Assembly (NCBI GenBank): GCA_019054805.1
Contig: JAHQIY010000010.1
Coordinates: 2,401,501-2,465,500, forward strand
Direction: 5' to 3'
Length of the DNA: 64,000 nucleotides
Origin: Brachionus manjavacas
Taxonomy: Eukaryota; Rotifera; Eurotatoria; Ploima; Brachionidae
Shown here: positions 1 to 12,200 of the stretch, piece after piece
Numbering within the stretch: the stretch's first letter is position 1
Layout of the letters: each line of letters begins with the position of its first letter
Program-made: the position numbers and the translations under genes
Notes under the pieces: model-generated
The model's database searches: none
The model's input: only the letters and a program-made list of their open reading frames with translations
Told to the model about the DNA's origin: nothing

Positions 1-959
1 CCTTGAAAAGGCGTCACATCATGGAATTTTATCCAAATTGGATTAACTTGTTATCAATAAGTATTTACTAAAATAAATTAAAAAATTTTTTAAAAATTGG
101 ACCTATAAAGTGTCAATCAATAACATGATTTCAAATGAAAGAAAAGAATCCCTCAAGGAAGCTGCATGTCTCCAAAGCTTTTTTCGTATTTTTCAGTGTT
201 AAAATAATTCCCCAAGAGGTTCAAGTTGTGTTGTTTACTAACGACCTTTGAATTTGGTTCATGAGTAAATCAATAACAGAAATAAAGCTAATTTTGAATC
301 GAGTCTCAAATTTATGAATATTGCTCCAAAATTGGATCTCCAAATCAACCTTACCAAAACGTTACACACAGTATTTAAAAGTGCAGTTAATCGATCAAAC
401 TATGTGATCAAATACAAGTTAAAATTGCGTTTAAACACACACGATATTTTCCTAGATCCATTCCCTACATTTCTGGGTATCCGATTTGATCTTAAACTTA
501 GCTTTAAATAATTATAGGAAAAAATTAATTCGAAAGTTTCAACCAAGATCTATAAATTAAAAAATAAAATGAGCAAAAAAATTAAAACAAAATCACGTTT
601 ATACTGTGTTAATTATTTGTACAAGATCAAATTTTTTAAAACAAATTCATTTTTTTTTTATCGAAGAAAATATTCTGTAAAGAAAATTAGAGCAACATTG
701 AACTTTTACTTTTCAAAATAATCCATTCCTTCAAAAACCGTATATTGCACAACAATTGTTTTATTTTTATTAAAAAAAATCTCAGGCTCGTAAAAAATAA
801 GAAAAATTTGTGAAAAAATTTAGCAATAGTATAGATTTAAACTAGGTTAATCTAAAATTTTTTTAATTAAAATTTTTATTCTTTTTTAAACTTTTTAGGC
901 TGATACGTTTAAGAAAATGCCCAAAACAGAATGATTTGCAAAAGCTCCAACGCTTAATT
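1..959. other. AT-rich stretch without a recognisable gene
   Basis: Only short open frames with low-complexity translations are present (for example 314-511 on the plus strand), with no domain, splice pattern or repeat that I recognise. I see nothing else to annotate before the transposase relic that starts near 966. Confidence 0.6.
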
Positions 960-965
960 TGGTGT

Positions 966-1672
966 TAGCGTAATAGAGACTGTGATTTTAATGAGGACAT
1001 ATACGTTGATGAGACAACAATAGTAGTGTATGATCAGCCTATTTATCACCTAAGGCTACCGTCATCAAGTCCAGAAGCTATCCCATCTAGCCCAAAATTT
1101 CAATTAAAAATTTAAATGTGGGTGGTATCTCGTTTTAAATGGGTAGTATCTCGTTACCACCGCATTTGCAGTAATTTCTTTTTTTTTTGGCAAATTAAAT
1201 TAATTTTTTTTTTAGCTTTTTAAATGCACTTTGGAATCTGAATTATATAAGAATATTTTAGCTGAATATTTACTCCCATTTGTGTCTGAAAATTATTCAT
1301 TTAATTTTAAATTGCATCAAGACAATTACACAAAGCACAAATCAGATCTTTGCTGTGATTTTTTGAAAGGAAACAGCATAAACTGGGGGTGTCTTTAATA
1401 ATAAAAATAATAATATAAAATAGCTAAGGAATATTTTTAAACAATGAGATCTCCTCCAAAGTCTCCAGTCCACAAACCCATTTGAAATGGTTTGGAATGA
1501 GTTGAAGGATTCACTTAGAAAAAGGACGATCAAATATGAACAAGAAGCAGATGAGGGAATTTTTGATTTCCAAAAAATTCGAAGTCCATCAAAATGCCAG
1601 TCTTATATAAACCATTTAAAAAAGGTTTTTTCATTATTTTTATTTTTTAAACTAATTAAGTATCAAAGGTAA
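966..1672 (+). pseudogene. Tc1/mariner-superfamily transposase relic
   Basis: Broken pieces of a DDE transposase read left to right. The first piece reads YVDETTIVVYDQP, with its Asp codon near 1008. A second piece at about 1235-1384 contains LYKNILAEYLLPF and then HQDNYTKH, with Asp at 1321-1323. A third piece reads SPPKSPV, then NPFEMVWNELKDSL with Glu at 1484-1486. This order and these motifs (YxDE, QDNxxxH, DLNPIExxW-like) are those of Tc1/mariner transposases. About 60 nt around 1386-1447 look inserted; leaving it out puts the second Asp and the Glu about 34 codons apart, as in DD34E enzymes. Several frameshifts and stops make it non-functional. I did not find its terminal repeats. Confidence 0.7.
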
Positions 1673-1899
1673 TTGATATGGTGATTGAAAAGAATGGAGA
1701 ATTGGTAAAATTCTAAAAAAAAATTTTTAAAAAAGACTTAACAAATTTTGAAAAAAAAATTCTAATTACATTTGAGAGATTTACATTCTTTTTTTTTTAA
1801 TTTTTTACTATTTGTTACGAAAATTTACGAATTTAGGTAAAATTACTATTTGAATATTTTAGTTAAAAAAGTGAAAAAATTTAAATTTTCAAAAAAATT

Positions 1900-2725
1900 G
1901 TCTAGAATTATTAATATTAACGTTAATAAACGTAATTTTAATATTCTATTTATACGTAAATTTACGTATATGTTACCGTAAATTTCCAAAACACGTAAAT
2001 TTACAAATTTACTGATCTAACAGTAAAAATGTTAAACATAAAAAAATGAATAAATTTTAGATATTTACTGATTTTTTTTATTTAAGTAATTTACTGTAAA
2101 AAGATTTCAGTAAATTACTGAAACGAAACGTATATTTTCAAAAAAAAAAAAAAAATTCTTCTCTTTGAGTTTTAGTAATTTACTGAAATCTTTTTAGCTA
2201 CTGAATTACTGAAATAGTGTAATCAAAAATTTATTTTTTTTTGCAGCTTGAATTCCCTCCATGACATCTTGAGTAACATAACAACTGGGATTTTTTGCGA
2301 CCACATCGATTTGTCATTTTACCATACCTTGAATACCAAGCAAGCTTCTGCAATATATTTCTTACTTCTTGTCAACAATTTTTGGGCTTGTTTTTGTTGA
2401 TTATCACGTGCATTATTTCTTATACCAACATAGAATTATTTTATCGATAATATTATCAATAGGAAGATCCTCAATTAATGGCTCTTGATTGACCATTCTT
2501 CAAGTTTTAGTATATTACTGAAACTAAAAAATTGCTTTACATAATTACTTACCTAAAAGTAAATTTACAAAATTACTGATAAAAAAACAAAACCTAATTT
2601 TATTCCTATTTGTTTTACATTTTTACTGGTAGACCAGAAAATTTACAAATTAACGTGTTATAGGAATTTACTGTAACCTATATATCCTTTTTTTTCCGTC
2701 AGAAAACGTTAATTAACGTAAAATT
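1900..2725. repeat. TTAC/GTAA-rich foldback element
   Basis: Two arms rich in TTAC/GTAA words flank a non-repetitive centre (about 2235-2505). The reverse complement of about 2570-2690 aligns with about 1965-2075: both contain a GTTAC-GTAAATT-CC-ACACGT-AATTT series followed by CAGTAAAAATGT. A second, perfect-looking hairpin lies inside the left arm: 2097-2124 pairs with 2169-2196 (28 nt, one mismatch). The centre may be a transposase remnant on the minus strand (one stretch translates to NNARDNQQKQAQKLL), but I cannot name it. Ends and target duplication are not resolved. About 14560-14640, in the gene 1 intron, has similar composition and may be a solo arm. Confidence 0.5.
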
Positions 2726-3289
2726 CACTCGGCATAGTGCTACTGTAATAATTAAAAATCGAACATTTTTACTAATTTTTTCTTTTTTAATATTTTTTGT
2801 CTTAATGTAATCTATTTTTCTTTTGTTTTCAATGTTTTGGCAAAAAGAAGGACTTTGATCCATTCAAAGCTGCCGGAGGGTGACCTCGAACTTTTAAATA
2901 ATAAATAGATAAATATTTATTATTATTTTTTTCTCTCAAGAAAATATTAGTATAAATTACATGGTCAATCATTTTACCAAATTAACTTGTCATATTAATA
3001 AAACTATATTTAGAAGGGTCGACTTGGAGAATTTTTCTTTGGCATCATAATTTAACTTGCTATTTTCCACAATTATGGGACTTGGCCCTGTTTCAAATTT
3101 ATGTTAACTTAAGTTTTAGATTTAGTGACAAACAGCGACAAGGATCGTTTAATGACCAGCCATCAGACGATCATTAAAATATTTAAATTATTTAAAGTAA
3201 GGATTAAAAAAAGTTTTACTCTTGGCAAAATTTTAATACTATAAATTATAAATTATATTACTACAAAGTTTCACAATTAAATTATGTTT

Positions 3290-3906
3290 CCTTGCTTTAA
3301 CTGGCTGATTTCCATGTTGGTCGGAGTCTAGCAAAGGTACTCTTTGCTTTGGCAAGTCTTTTCTGAGTGTCTCTTTGAATTTGCACCGATGTACTGATAG
3401 TGATTCCTAATAAATGAATTCACTTAGACATTCGGTTTGTGTACCATCGTTGGTAATCGGGGTATCAAATTTGGTGTTTATGCATATAGCTTTCTTTTTG
3501 GCCCCATTATTCAGGCCAGTCAGTTTAGTGTTGTTCGCCAAGTCTTCATTTGCATACGTGTTCTGTATTAGATATTAGCATCAGATCATCCACAAAGTCT
3601 TATTCTTCATTACCCCTGGTTTTCCTGCTCTTCAGAGCCTTTAACGCAGCTTCTATTTCTTTCAGACTTGACACTTCGGTGTCAATAAGGTTATTGTCAA
3701 TATGTCAATATCAATAATGAATATTAGAAGAAGTTCGTGGTGAAAGTAAATGGATTTTGAGAGAAGAATTTTTCATACCCAACTTTCATGCCGCCCATGA
3801 CTATCATGAGGTTATGTCGAGGCACTTTATCTAAAGTTTCTTGTAGCTGTTCGTAGAATAAAGATTTTTCCTTCACACTTGCTTCGTTATTTGTGGCATA
3901 GCTTGT
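3290..3906 (-). pseudogene. RTE-like LINE remnant (endonuclease and reverse transcriptase pieces)
   Basis: Read on the minus strand, the region starting near 3906 translates to NNEASVKEKSLFYEQLQETL and then VPRHNLMIVMGGMKVG. This is the RTE/Bov-B type apurinic endonuclease pattern (EFYEQLQ...P.HD...VMGDFNAKVG), with the usual GDFNA degraded to GGM. After 3726 come pieces of the reverse transcriptase: SLKEIEAALKALKSRKT, then FVDDLMLISNTEHV (the F-x-DD catalytic box), then a thumb-like IQRDTQKRLAKAKSTFARL. Most of the finger and palm domain is missing and stops are frequent. It is joined directly to a CR1-like endonuclease on its 5' side. Confidence 0.7.
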
Positions 3907-4553
3907 ATGATTAAGAGCCCCGATACACTTGAATTTCCATTTTTTCCATATATAAATGTTGGAAAATCCACACACTGAATCATATAGGATTCATCTAAGC
4001 CTTCCAAGAACCGCATCTCAATTTCACCACTTGCATTTCCGCCATCACATGTCCAGCTGATACCTGGAAAATTGAAATCTCCACATACTACAACCGCATT
4101 ATATATTTTATTCTCAATCATTTTCCTTGCCTCTTTTAATGAATCATTCACACACACAGTGACAAAACCATTACTTTTAGGTGGTCTGTACATGCATCCC
4201 ACCAACAAACTTTCAGTACCACTTCTCACGCCACACAATATCTGTTCAACACCATCTGCACATAGAACTCTACAGGTCACTTCCATCGAACACAGATCAT
4301 CTCTCACATATATACAAACTCCACCGCCACGTCCCGTTCTGTCTCTTCGGTATAAAGTATATCCAGATATACACGGTATCGAGTTCACGGAATACCAAGT
4401 TTCAGATTCACATACAATATTTGGTCCATCCAACTTATCCAACCTGACAGCAAGCTCCGTAAGTTTGGTGTTGAGTGAAGTGGCATTTGTATAAATACAA
4501 GTGAGAAAAGGTTCACGAACACTTATCCTTTTCTTATCTAACCTACAATTCAA
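3873..4553 (-). pseudogene. CR1-like LINE endonuclease domain
   Basis: A 226-aa open frame on the minus strand with the endonuclease/exonuclease/phosphatase fold of non-LTR retrotransposons. Visible motifs are CESETWYS (catalytic Glu of the LxETWL block), GGGVCIYVRDDL, CMYRPPKS and VVCGDFNFPGISW (the GDFNxP block). The expected C-terminal SDHxxI block is absent, because the frame runs into unrelated RTE-like sequence near 3906. Upstream on the same strand (5242-4703) lies an ORF1-like region, so this is the 5' half of a CR1-type element whose reverse transcriptase is missing. The endonuclease would nick target DNA for target-primed reverse transcription; here it is truncated and surely dead. 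Confidence 0.8.
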
Positions 4554-4702
4554 TAAAGGTGACCCAAGAATTTCATTGACCTGGCTAAAAAAAGATCCAC
4601 CACTCCCCCCAACTATTCTATTAGCACTAATTACATAATTATTTTTAAATTTAAAATTCTTCTCAGTTTTTCTATTATTTTTTATAACAATTAAATTGCT
4701 AC

Positions 4703-5242
4703 TTATCTGCTGTATTTGTTGACGTTGAAAAGATTTCTGACTTGTTCAACAACATATATGTTTGACTCTTGCTTTAAACCAAACACGATTAGACTTTCCT
4801 TTTTACTTTCTCTTGCCTGATTCTCTGCAAGGACAGAATTCGGACAGAATTCGCCATCTAAGTCTCTACAGCTGGGACTGTAGAGGCTGAGATGGTCTTG
4901 ATTTTTCTCTACCTTCACCACCGCCAGGTAGCTGAGCAACAATAGATGACCAACGCAAAACCGAACTAGTATTGGGACTTCGATGTAACGAAGCCATTTC
5001 AACGTTGCTTTCCTCATTTCCTTCTAGTCTCGATTTTTGAAAACCGATTTTGGATTCTAGTTCAGTAATTCGTTCATTAAACTTTCCAGTTGCTGCACTC
5101 TTTTTGTCAGTTTCTCAATTATCTGACCTTGGTTTTCGATTTTTTGGGAGAGTTCTTCAATAACTTTATCTCTTGATTTGACAATCCATTCGAGATCCTC
5201 TAAAGCTATCACTCGATTCTTCCAAATTGTAAAATCGGCCAT
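4703..5242 (-). pseudogene. LINE ORF1-like remnant (coiled coil plus RRM-like start)
   Basis: Starting at an ATG at 5242, the minus strand gives a 61-aa coiled-coil peptide with heptads of Ile/Leu (DKVIEELSQKIENQGQIIEK then LTKRVQQLESLMNELLN). After a frameshift, a second piece (5017-4703) ends in ESKKESLIVFGLKQES, which resembles the RRM-like nucleic-acid-binding part of LINE ORF1 proteins (K-SLIVFGL). The order coiled coil, RRM-like part, endonuclease (4553-3873) is that of ORF1-ORF2 in CR1/Jockey-type elements, so I read all three as one retrotransposon. The likely 5' UTR, about 5243-5560, includes four copies of a TCAAATTTT unit at about 5420-5452. Confidence 0.6.
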
Positions 5243-5599
5243 TTCGACACAACTAGGTTCTGCGGGGCTCTAATCGGTACTAAGATTTGATCGTTTTGGT
5301 CTTCTTGACGCCTCGGATATCATACATACAGTCTGCTGTCTGGTATTTTGGGGAGTCCTTTGTAAGGTTGACCCTGTGTCAATAAAGTTTTCCTCCATAA
5401 TTTATGATAATTTATTTTTCAATTTTTCAAATTTTCAAATTTTCAAATTTTCGATTGCCCTTGATTTGCCCTTGAGTTCTGAAAAACCAACCTGAAAATC
5501 GGTTCCTAATAAGTGGTTCTGTGCTTTTAACTTGGCATTCAATTGATTTCGGTATCAAGAAGAAGTTCGTGGTGGACACTATTATAATTTTATCGCTAC

Positions 5600-6851
5600 T
5601 TCCAAAAAGTAATGCGGGTTTTCAACAGTAATACAAGTTTACTTTTAAATAGTCTTTAAAATAAATGTTGAGCTCTAACAGTTTTTGTATTTTCTTTATT
5701 CTCTTCGTTCTAGGAATCATTTTTACGAATTTATTCTAATATAAAATCACGGGCTTATAAATAAGACAAGATGTGAGATAATACAAAAATGTCTATACAT
5801 GCACCTAAAAGTGTCTACTTTTGAGATACATTTCTTACTTTTTGTTCTTGTAATTATTTTTTCAATTTAAAATGTGTAAATCGAAGTTATATACCAATCA
5901 AAAAAATTTGGAAATGTACTAATTTCTCTTAAAACCTTATTAATCTTTTTGTTGTTTATATATTTTATTTTAGTAAAAACAAAAAAAATTCTTGGTAAAA
6001 TAAAACGCATAACTAACAAAATAACTTTTTCAAAATGAATATTAGCATTAAAAGAAAATTTTTTTAACAATAATCAACAAATTTTGTGAAAATGGATTTT
6101 GAGAAATTATTTTTAAACAATTTGTTTAATTTTTAATAAATATTTTTTTAAGATAATTATCAGAATCAGTGAAAAAAAAACTTTCAATTTTATTTATAGT
6201 ATTTTGAAATTTTGTTAAGTAATCATATTTTAATCGGATTTTATACCATTTTAAACAAATTGCTCTTCTCAAGATAAAAATTGATCCTAACTTCACTCTT
6301 CCATTTAAGAAATGTGAATAAGTAAAAAATGCTGGAGTTCTATTGAATTTATTGATAATTAATTTTTTTAATGTTATTTTTAATTTTAATTAGGGTATTT
6401 TATTAAAAATTATCGTAATTTTGATGTTTTCCAAAAAGCATGTCAAACAAATTAAACAATAAAAAACCTTTTTTTATAACAAAAATAAAAATTAATTTTT
6501 CAAATATTTTTTTTAAAATTAAAAAACTAATTATTATTTTTGTTTTAAAATCAAGTCTTGTTAAAGAATTAAATTAAGAATAAAACGAGGGTATAGGTAA
6601 ATTTGAGTGGTGAATGAATTTTTGAATGCTAAAAAGATCGGATTAAAGCTTTTCGACTTTAAACAATTAATCAAAAAGCATATAGAAATAAAAATTGCTT
6701 AATAATTTATTTCAAAAATTACGTAAAATAAATGGTAAAATAGTAAAATAAATTAAAATAAAAGTATAAAATTATAAAAAACCTCTTACATAAAGACTAT
6801 TTTTTAGACTTCTTGATTACCTGCTTAAAAAAAAAAAATTCAAAATTTCAA
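5600..6851. other. AT-rich stretch, nothing recognised
   Basis: The sequence is low-complexity AT DNA. The longest open frame (67 aa, minus strand, 5867-6070) is Lys/Phe/Ile-rich and has no recognisable motif. Confidence 0.6.
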
Positions 6852-7370
6852 TTAATACTCAAAACCTGAAAGGATTTTTTTCGATCCTCATTTGGTACTT
6901 ATTTTGCTAATAGCTCAATAAATTTAATTATTTTTGACGATATTTTTTCCCATCAAAATTTTTCCCAAAATGTTCCTCTCAAAGCATTGTGGTCAAGAAT
7001 TTATGAATTTGAATTTGCTTCCTTAGTGGAAACAAATCGAGCTTTACTTATGACAAATGTAAACAAATTACATGTGGTTTAAATAAGGCTTTTAAATCGA
7101 TCTGTAAAAATTGTTGAGAACAAGTAATACGAATTTTAAAAAATCTAATTTAATTTATAATAGTTTTAAATTAAAAATATATTTTTTTTTCTTGAAAAAA
7201 AATAAAAATTAATAAAAGACATTTATTTTTTTATTCATTATATTTTTTTGACATATTTTGAATAATTATGAAAAAGCATATTTTTTTGGACCCTTTTAGA
7301 CCAAAAAGTTTTTTGGACCCGTTTATTTTTTTTAAACGAACAAATAAAGAATTCGATGTTTGAGTGTTAA
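6852..7370. mobile_element. piggyBac-like MITE
   Basis: The left end reads TTAA then TACTCAAA (6852 onward). The right end reads TTTGAGTG then TTAA (to 7370). TTAA duplications with CACTCAAA-type inverted ends are piggyBac-like. Internally, about 6872-6965 resembles the left part of the piggyBac-like element at 23451-24424 (a GATCC..., TTATTTTGCT, AGCTCAATAAATTTAAT, TTTTTGACGAT series), and about 7218-7330 resembles its right part. No transposase frame remains. It is about 0.5 kb and non-autonomous. Confidence 0.6.
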
Positions 7371-9299
7371 ATGGTGATGAAATGAGTTTTCTATTTATTT
7401 GATGTAAAATGCCCAAATTTATTATTAATCAAAAGTTCTGTTTACTCAAAATATTCGAAAAAGTAAAAAAGCTGATTTGATATGACTCAAATAAAATTAG
7501 ATCAACTTAATATTTAGCTATTTTATTTAGTATAAAAAAATTTGCTTAATAATTCATTACTTGACTTTTTTTCAAGTCAATATAAAGGTATCATACTTTT
7601 ATATTTTTTTCTAAATACAATAAACTAAGTATAAATAAGAATTAGTCAGTCAGATTTTTTTGCAATTTTTTAAAACCATAAGAAATCAAAAATGAAAATT
7701 AAAATGATAAAATATTAATTAAAATTTTTTTTTAAATATTTCCTTGGGAAACTAATTGCTTGCTATAACAAGAAAAGTCACAAGTCTTAAGTCAAGACAT
7801 TCACTTTAAAATTTTTTATTTTAGGAAAAATTTCTGACTAGATAGAGTTGAAAATTTTAAATATTAAAATTTGTTTCTAATTCAATCTATTTTAATAATT
7901 TTGTTCATTTACTTTTGGATACCGTATACCCTTGCAGTGAGATACGTGCCTTTAAACCCGAATATCAGGTTTTAAACCATGCTTAATTTTGGTAAATTGA
8001 TTTTAGAAAGACAAACTAAATTTGTTTTGTTCAATCTTTTATTGAAAATACTTAATGTCTAAATATAGAAAAATAAGCAATATTTACATTAATAACTAAA
8101 TCAAGAGTAAATTTTTTTTTAGCACTTTTTCTATCAATATTCGATCTATTCTTCTAAATAAAAAAATTATTTTTTTTACTTATGTTTAAGTTTAATATAT
8201 TCCATTTAAAAAAGTTAAACAGTAATTTTTTGAATAATTGTCAATTACTGAAATAAATCTGCAATTAAATTTAATAAAATATTTTTTGTGCAGTTTTTGT
8301 CCCAAACTTCTGTGCCGCAACCAAAATAAAATACAAGACCTCTTTTAAGTCTTTGGTAAACATTTTCAATCCAATCTACAGTTTTACTCTATTTTTTTGT
8401 CTTAAGATCCAAGATTCACATTAATTTTATCAATTTGTTTCATTTTAAAAATTTACTAGAAAATTCACCAAATATTCTGAAGCTTCTACAATTTTAAGGT
8501 CATTTTGTCATAAACTCTGATTAAATTATTTACTGTTATCCTAATTTTGTTTCATATTACCTTTTTTTAGTCTAAATCCACAAACTTTTAAATTCAATTT
8601 TTCAAATATTTCGTTTATTACTTACTCTGAAAAATTAAAATTTAAAAAAAAAAAAGAGTGAAACATCAAACAATGAATTAGTACATCAAATACAATTTTT
8701 TAAAAAAATCATCCAGGTAAGGACAATAAAACTTCTATACCTTTTATTTTGCAAATTAAAAAGCATTAAGGTATTGAAGTTTTTTTGTTTAAAAATATGA
8801 GTCGCTAAGAATCACAAACATTTAGATTAACTATTGTTTGACATCATTTCTCAATTATTTTTCAAATAATTTCTTTTTTTTTAACTAATTTTTAACAAAA
8901 TTGTCATTTATTGAGGAATAAAATAAAATACACATTCTCTAAAAGATTGAAAAAATACCAGAAAAGTGCAAATATTTTAAAGAGTTCTCGAAAAAAAAAT
9001 TAAAAAAAATTAATAAAATGTTAATTGCATAAAAAAAATGTTAAAATTTTTTAAAATGATATAATCAATGCCCACCAGTGTATAATTTATTGAATTCCAG
9101 GTAAATTTTAAAGTTTATATAATACCAAATTATGAATCATAAACAATCATGCTAAAAAAAAACACGTTTCAATGAATTCCAAAAAGTGCCTTAAACAGAC
9201 ACTGAATTATACCCTTAAAAAACTAATTATTTCGGTATTTTTTAGTAAATTTTTCATCTAAAATTGAATCTTTATTTAAGAGAATTAAAAAATCAAACA
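7371..9299. other. AT-rich region upstream of gene 1
   Basis: No coding signal is recognised. About 7768-7800 contains AAGTCACAAGTCTTAAGTCA, a piece of the AAGTC-rich hAT-type MITE family described at 10853-11143. The promoter and 5' UTR of gene 1 should lie in the last few hundred bases, but no clear TATA or initiator element stands out. Confidence 0.5.
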
Positions 9300-12200
9300 A
9301 TGAAATTATCATTTTTTCTGTTAATGGTATATTTTTACCATTCAATCGATCAAGTTTGTTGTGATATGTTCACTTTAAGCGATTATACGCTCGAATGGAT
9401 CGAAATGGAAGAAGAAATGGAGTTCAAGTTAAACACAATTGTTGAAGAGTCTGATAATATCTGGACTAGTTTTGCCCTATCATATGATGACCAGATGGGA
9501 AATGATAATGCTTTAATATGCAAAATTTATGGAACTGAGAGAAAAGTTGATCATGCATTCAATAGTGGAAAAAGACCAGTTCTTTTATTAGATCAAGACT
9601 CCTCAATAGGTTTAACAAACATTAGCGTTCAATTAATTGACAAAAATTTAACTTGTTCCTTTCGTCGAAAAATATTTGTCTCAAATATAAACAATTATTT
9701 CAACTCTAGCTCAAACTATTACATTTTATTTGCCAAAGGAAGAACGCAAGATGATGGAATGATAAATTATCATTCAAATAGAATTTCAAGTAATGGCCCT
9801 TTAAGTCTAAATTCAAATTCGGCCATAGATGAATCAACTTTTGTATCAGCAAAAACAACATCAAAACTCAACGAAAACACAAATTTGCCAACCTTTCAAA
9901 CATTTACCACAGATATCAACCAATTTGGTGAATTTTCCATTGATGATTTTAGCCTTCAATGGATTAATAATGATGAAAAGATAAGCTTTACATTTGTGAC
10001 TAAAAACAAAGAAAAACAGTCACTTTTTTATTCAGCATTTGCGTTTTCAAAAGATAGTTTCATGGGCCAAGATGATGTGATAGCATGCAAAGTGACTTCT
10101 GATTCACAATACCTGGTTGAAAGATACTACAACCAAGGAAAATCAAAGCCTTCATATTTGACTACTGAAAAAAAAGATATTGGCATATCAGAGCCTGCAG
10201 TAAACTTGTCCGATGGAACTCTGACTTGTTCATTGATGATTGAAAAATCCAATCCTAATGTTCCGAACTATTCTGACCTTAGCAATGGTAATAAATGGTA
10301 CATATTGTTTGCTTATGGGAATTTAGACTCTTCTGGAGAACTGGAAATACATTGGGACAGAAAAGCTGGTACTCAGCCAATTGACTTTACAATTAATGCA
10401 GTTCAAACTACCACAAAACGTTTGACAAGTGCTAAGCCCATTGGCGAAGTGACTGCTAATGGCAGCTTTAGTTCTGGTGGATATTCATTATCGTGGTTGA
10501 ATACTCAATTTTACACCATTTTTTCAAGTGGAAACGGCAACGTTGCATCAAAAATAAGCAGATCAAAGAGACAAAATAGTAATAGCAATAGCTACATTGC
10601 GTTTGGATTATCTGATGATAAAGAAATGGTAATATTTTTAAAGAATTCTTACAGTTTTCGTTTTTTTATTAAATGCTTTCATTATTTTATTTAAAAAAGA
10701 AAAAAAATGTCAATTAGAACTTAGTTAGAGAGGATCATAGAGATTATCAGAGGTCTTTATAATTTATGATTGAATATTTGTTTAGAGTTGGGTTCTGAAT
10801 CATGCCAAGCTCTTTTGTTCTTTTGCTTTCACAAATTTGAAATTAAAAATACCAGAGTTGTTTTTAAGTCACAAGTCTTAAGTCAAGTCAAGTCAATGAC
10901 TTAAAAATTTTTTTTTTTTAGTGAAGTTTAGTCAAGTGAACTAATTATCTGATTTTTAAACTTATTTTAATCCAAAAAAAGTTTAGTTTTAAAATCAGAA
11001 AATTAGTTGACTCGACTAAACTTCACTAAAAAAATGAAAAAAATTTTTAAGTCATGACTTTGACTTTAAAAAAAAAAATTTAAGTCAAGCCATAACTTTG
11101 ATTTAAATTTTTGTGACTTAGACTTAAAACTAAAACAAGTCTGAAAAATACTTTACGGTCATTTAAAAAGAAAAAAAATTCAAAGTTTTTTTTTAACTCA
11201 AATCTATTTTATTTCAGGTAAAATTATCTAAATTAGTTTTTTTTTTAAACATTTTCTCTTTAATTTTTACTTCGACAAGAAAAAACCAAGAAAAAACAAT
11301 GAAAGGAAGGACTAAGCTCCATTTCAACTTGCCTTTGCATTTCTCAATTTCTATTAAATAAATAAATCTTATAAAAATTTACCAGTTTTTAAGTAAAAAA
11401 ATGAAATCTAGAGTAAGTAAAGATATTTAAGCTTCTTATAAACAATTAATTGCCAATTTTGCCATAGTCGAGAGTTTTTCCCCGTTTTTCTCAAAGAAAT
11501 CAATGCAACTTTTAAAAGATTATAACAAAATAACAACTCAATTTAAATTCAGTAAAGAACGAAAGTATCAACAAAAAAATATTATTCTTTTATAATAATA
11601 TTTGATAAAGCAAAATCTCATAAAGCAAAAACTTGATGCTCTTTCATTCAATTTCTTAAACTTTTTTCACCGGGACCAGCCATAGACTATTATAACTCAA
11701 ATTTAATTTAATTTATTTAAAAGAATTTTTTGAGAGAACAATAAAAAAAAGGTTTAATAATAGAAGCTCTTTTTTTGAATAACATTTTTTGAGCTTCAAA
11801 ACAAATAAATGAATTTTCAGACTTACACAGTGACAAAAAATTTTATTCTAAAAATAAATAAACTAAATTAATTAATTGTTTTAGGCTTTTCTGAACTTCT
11901 AGAAAGTGTATGTAAAATAAATTTTTCTTCTGATTTATCACTTATAAACCTAACGCAAAAAATTTGAGTTTTAAAATAAATTACGAAACAAAACCAATTA
12001 ATTTAACTTTAAAAATTACGAAAATAAATTAAAAAAAAACTTTCTTCTATTTTTGATAGCACACATTTTTTTTAACTCATAATATCTCTCATCATTAATT
12101 TTTGATTCTAAAATTAAACGAAAAATTTAGTTTATTAAACAGAAAAATAGTTAAGATATTATTATTTTCCCTAAGCCCGGTGTCAATAATACCCCTCTTT

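Noticed and set aside
2235-2505. Transposase in the centre of the TTAC foldback element
   Set aside because: Only a few residues (QQKQAQKLLTRSKK) recall a known pattern; too weak to call a gene.
4072-4494. Plus-strand open frame of 140 codons
   Set aside because: Antisense of the CR1 endonuclease; His/Thr/Ser-rich composition typical of a shadow frame.
9264-9299. Upstream extension of gene 1 start
   Set aside because: The extension begins at TTG rather than ATG and adds a charged segment before the signal peptide; ATG at 9300 is better.
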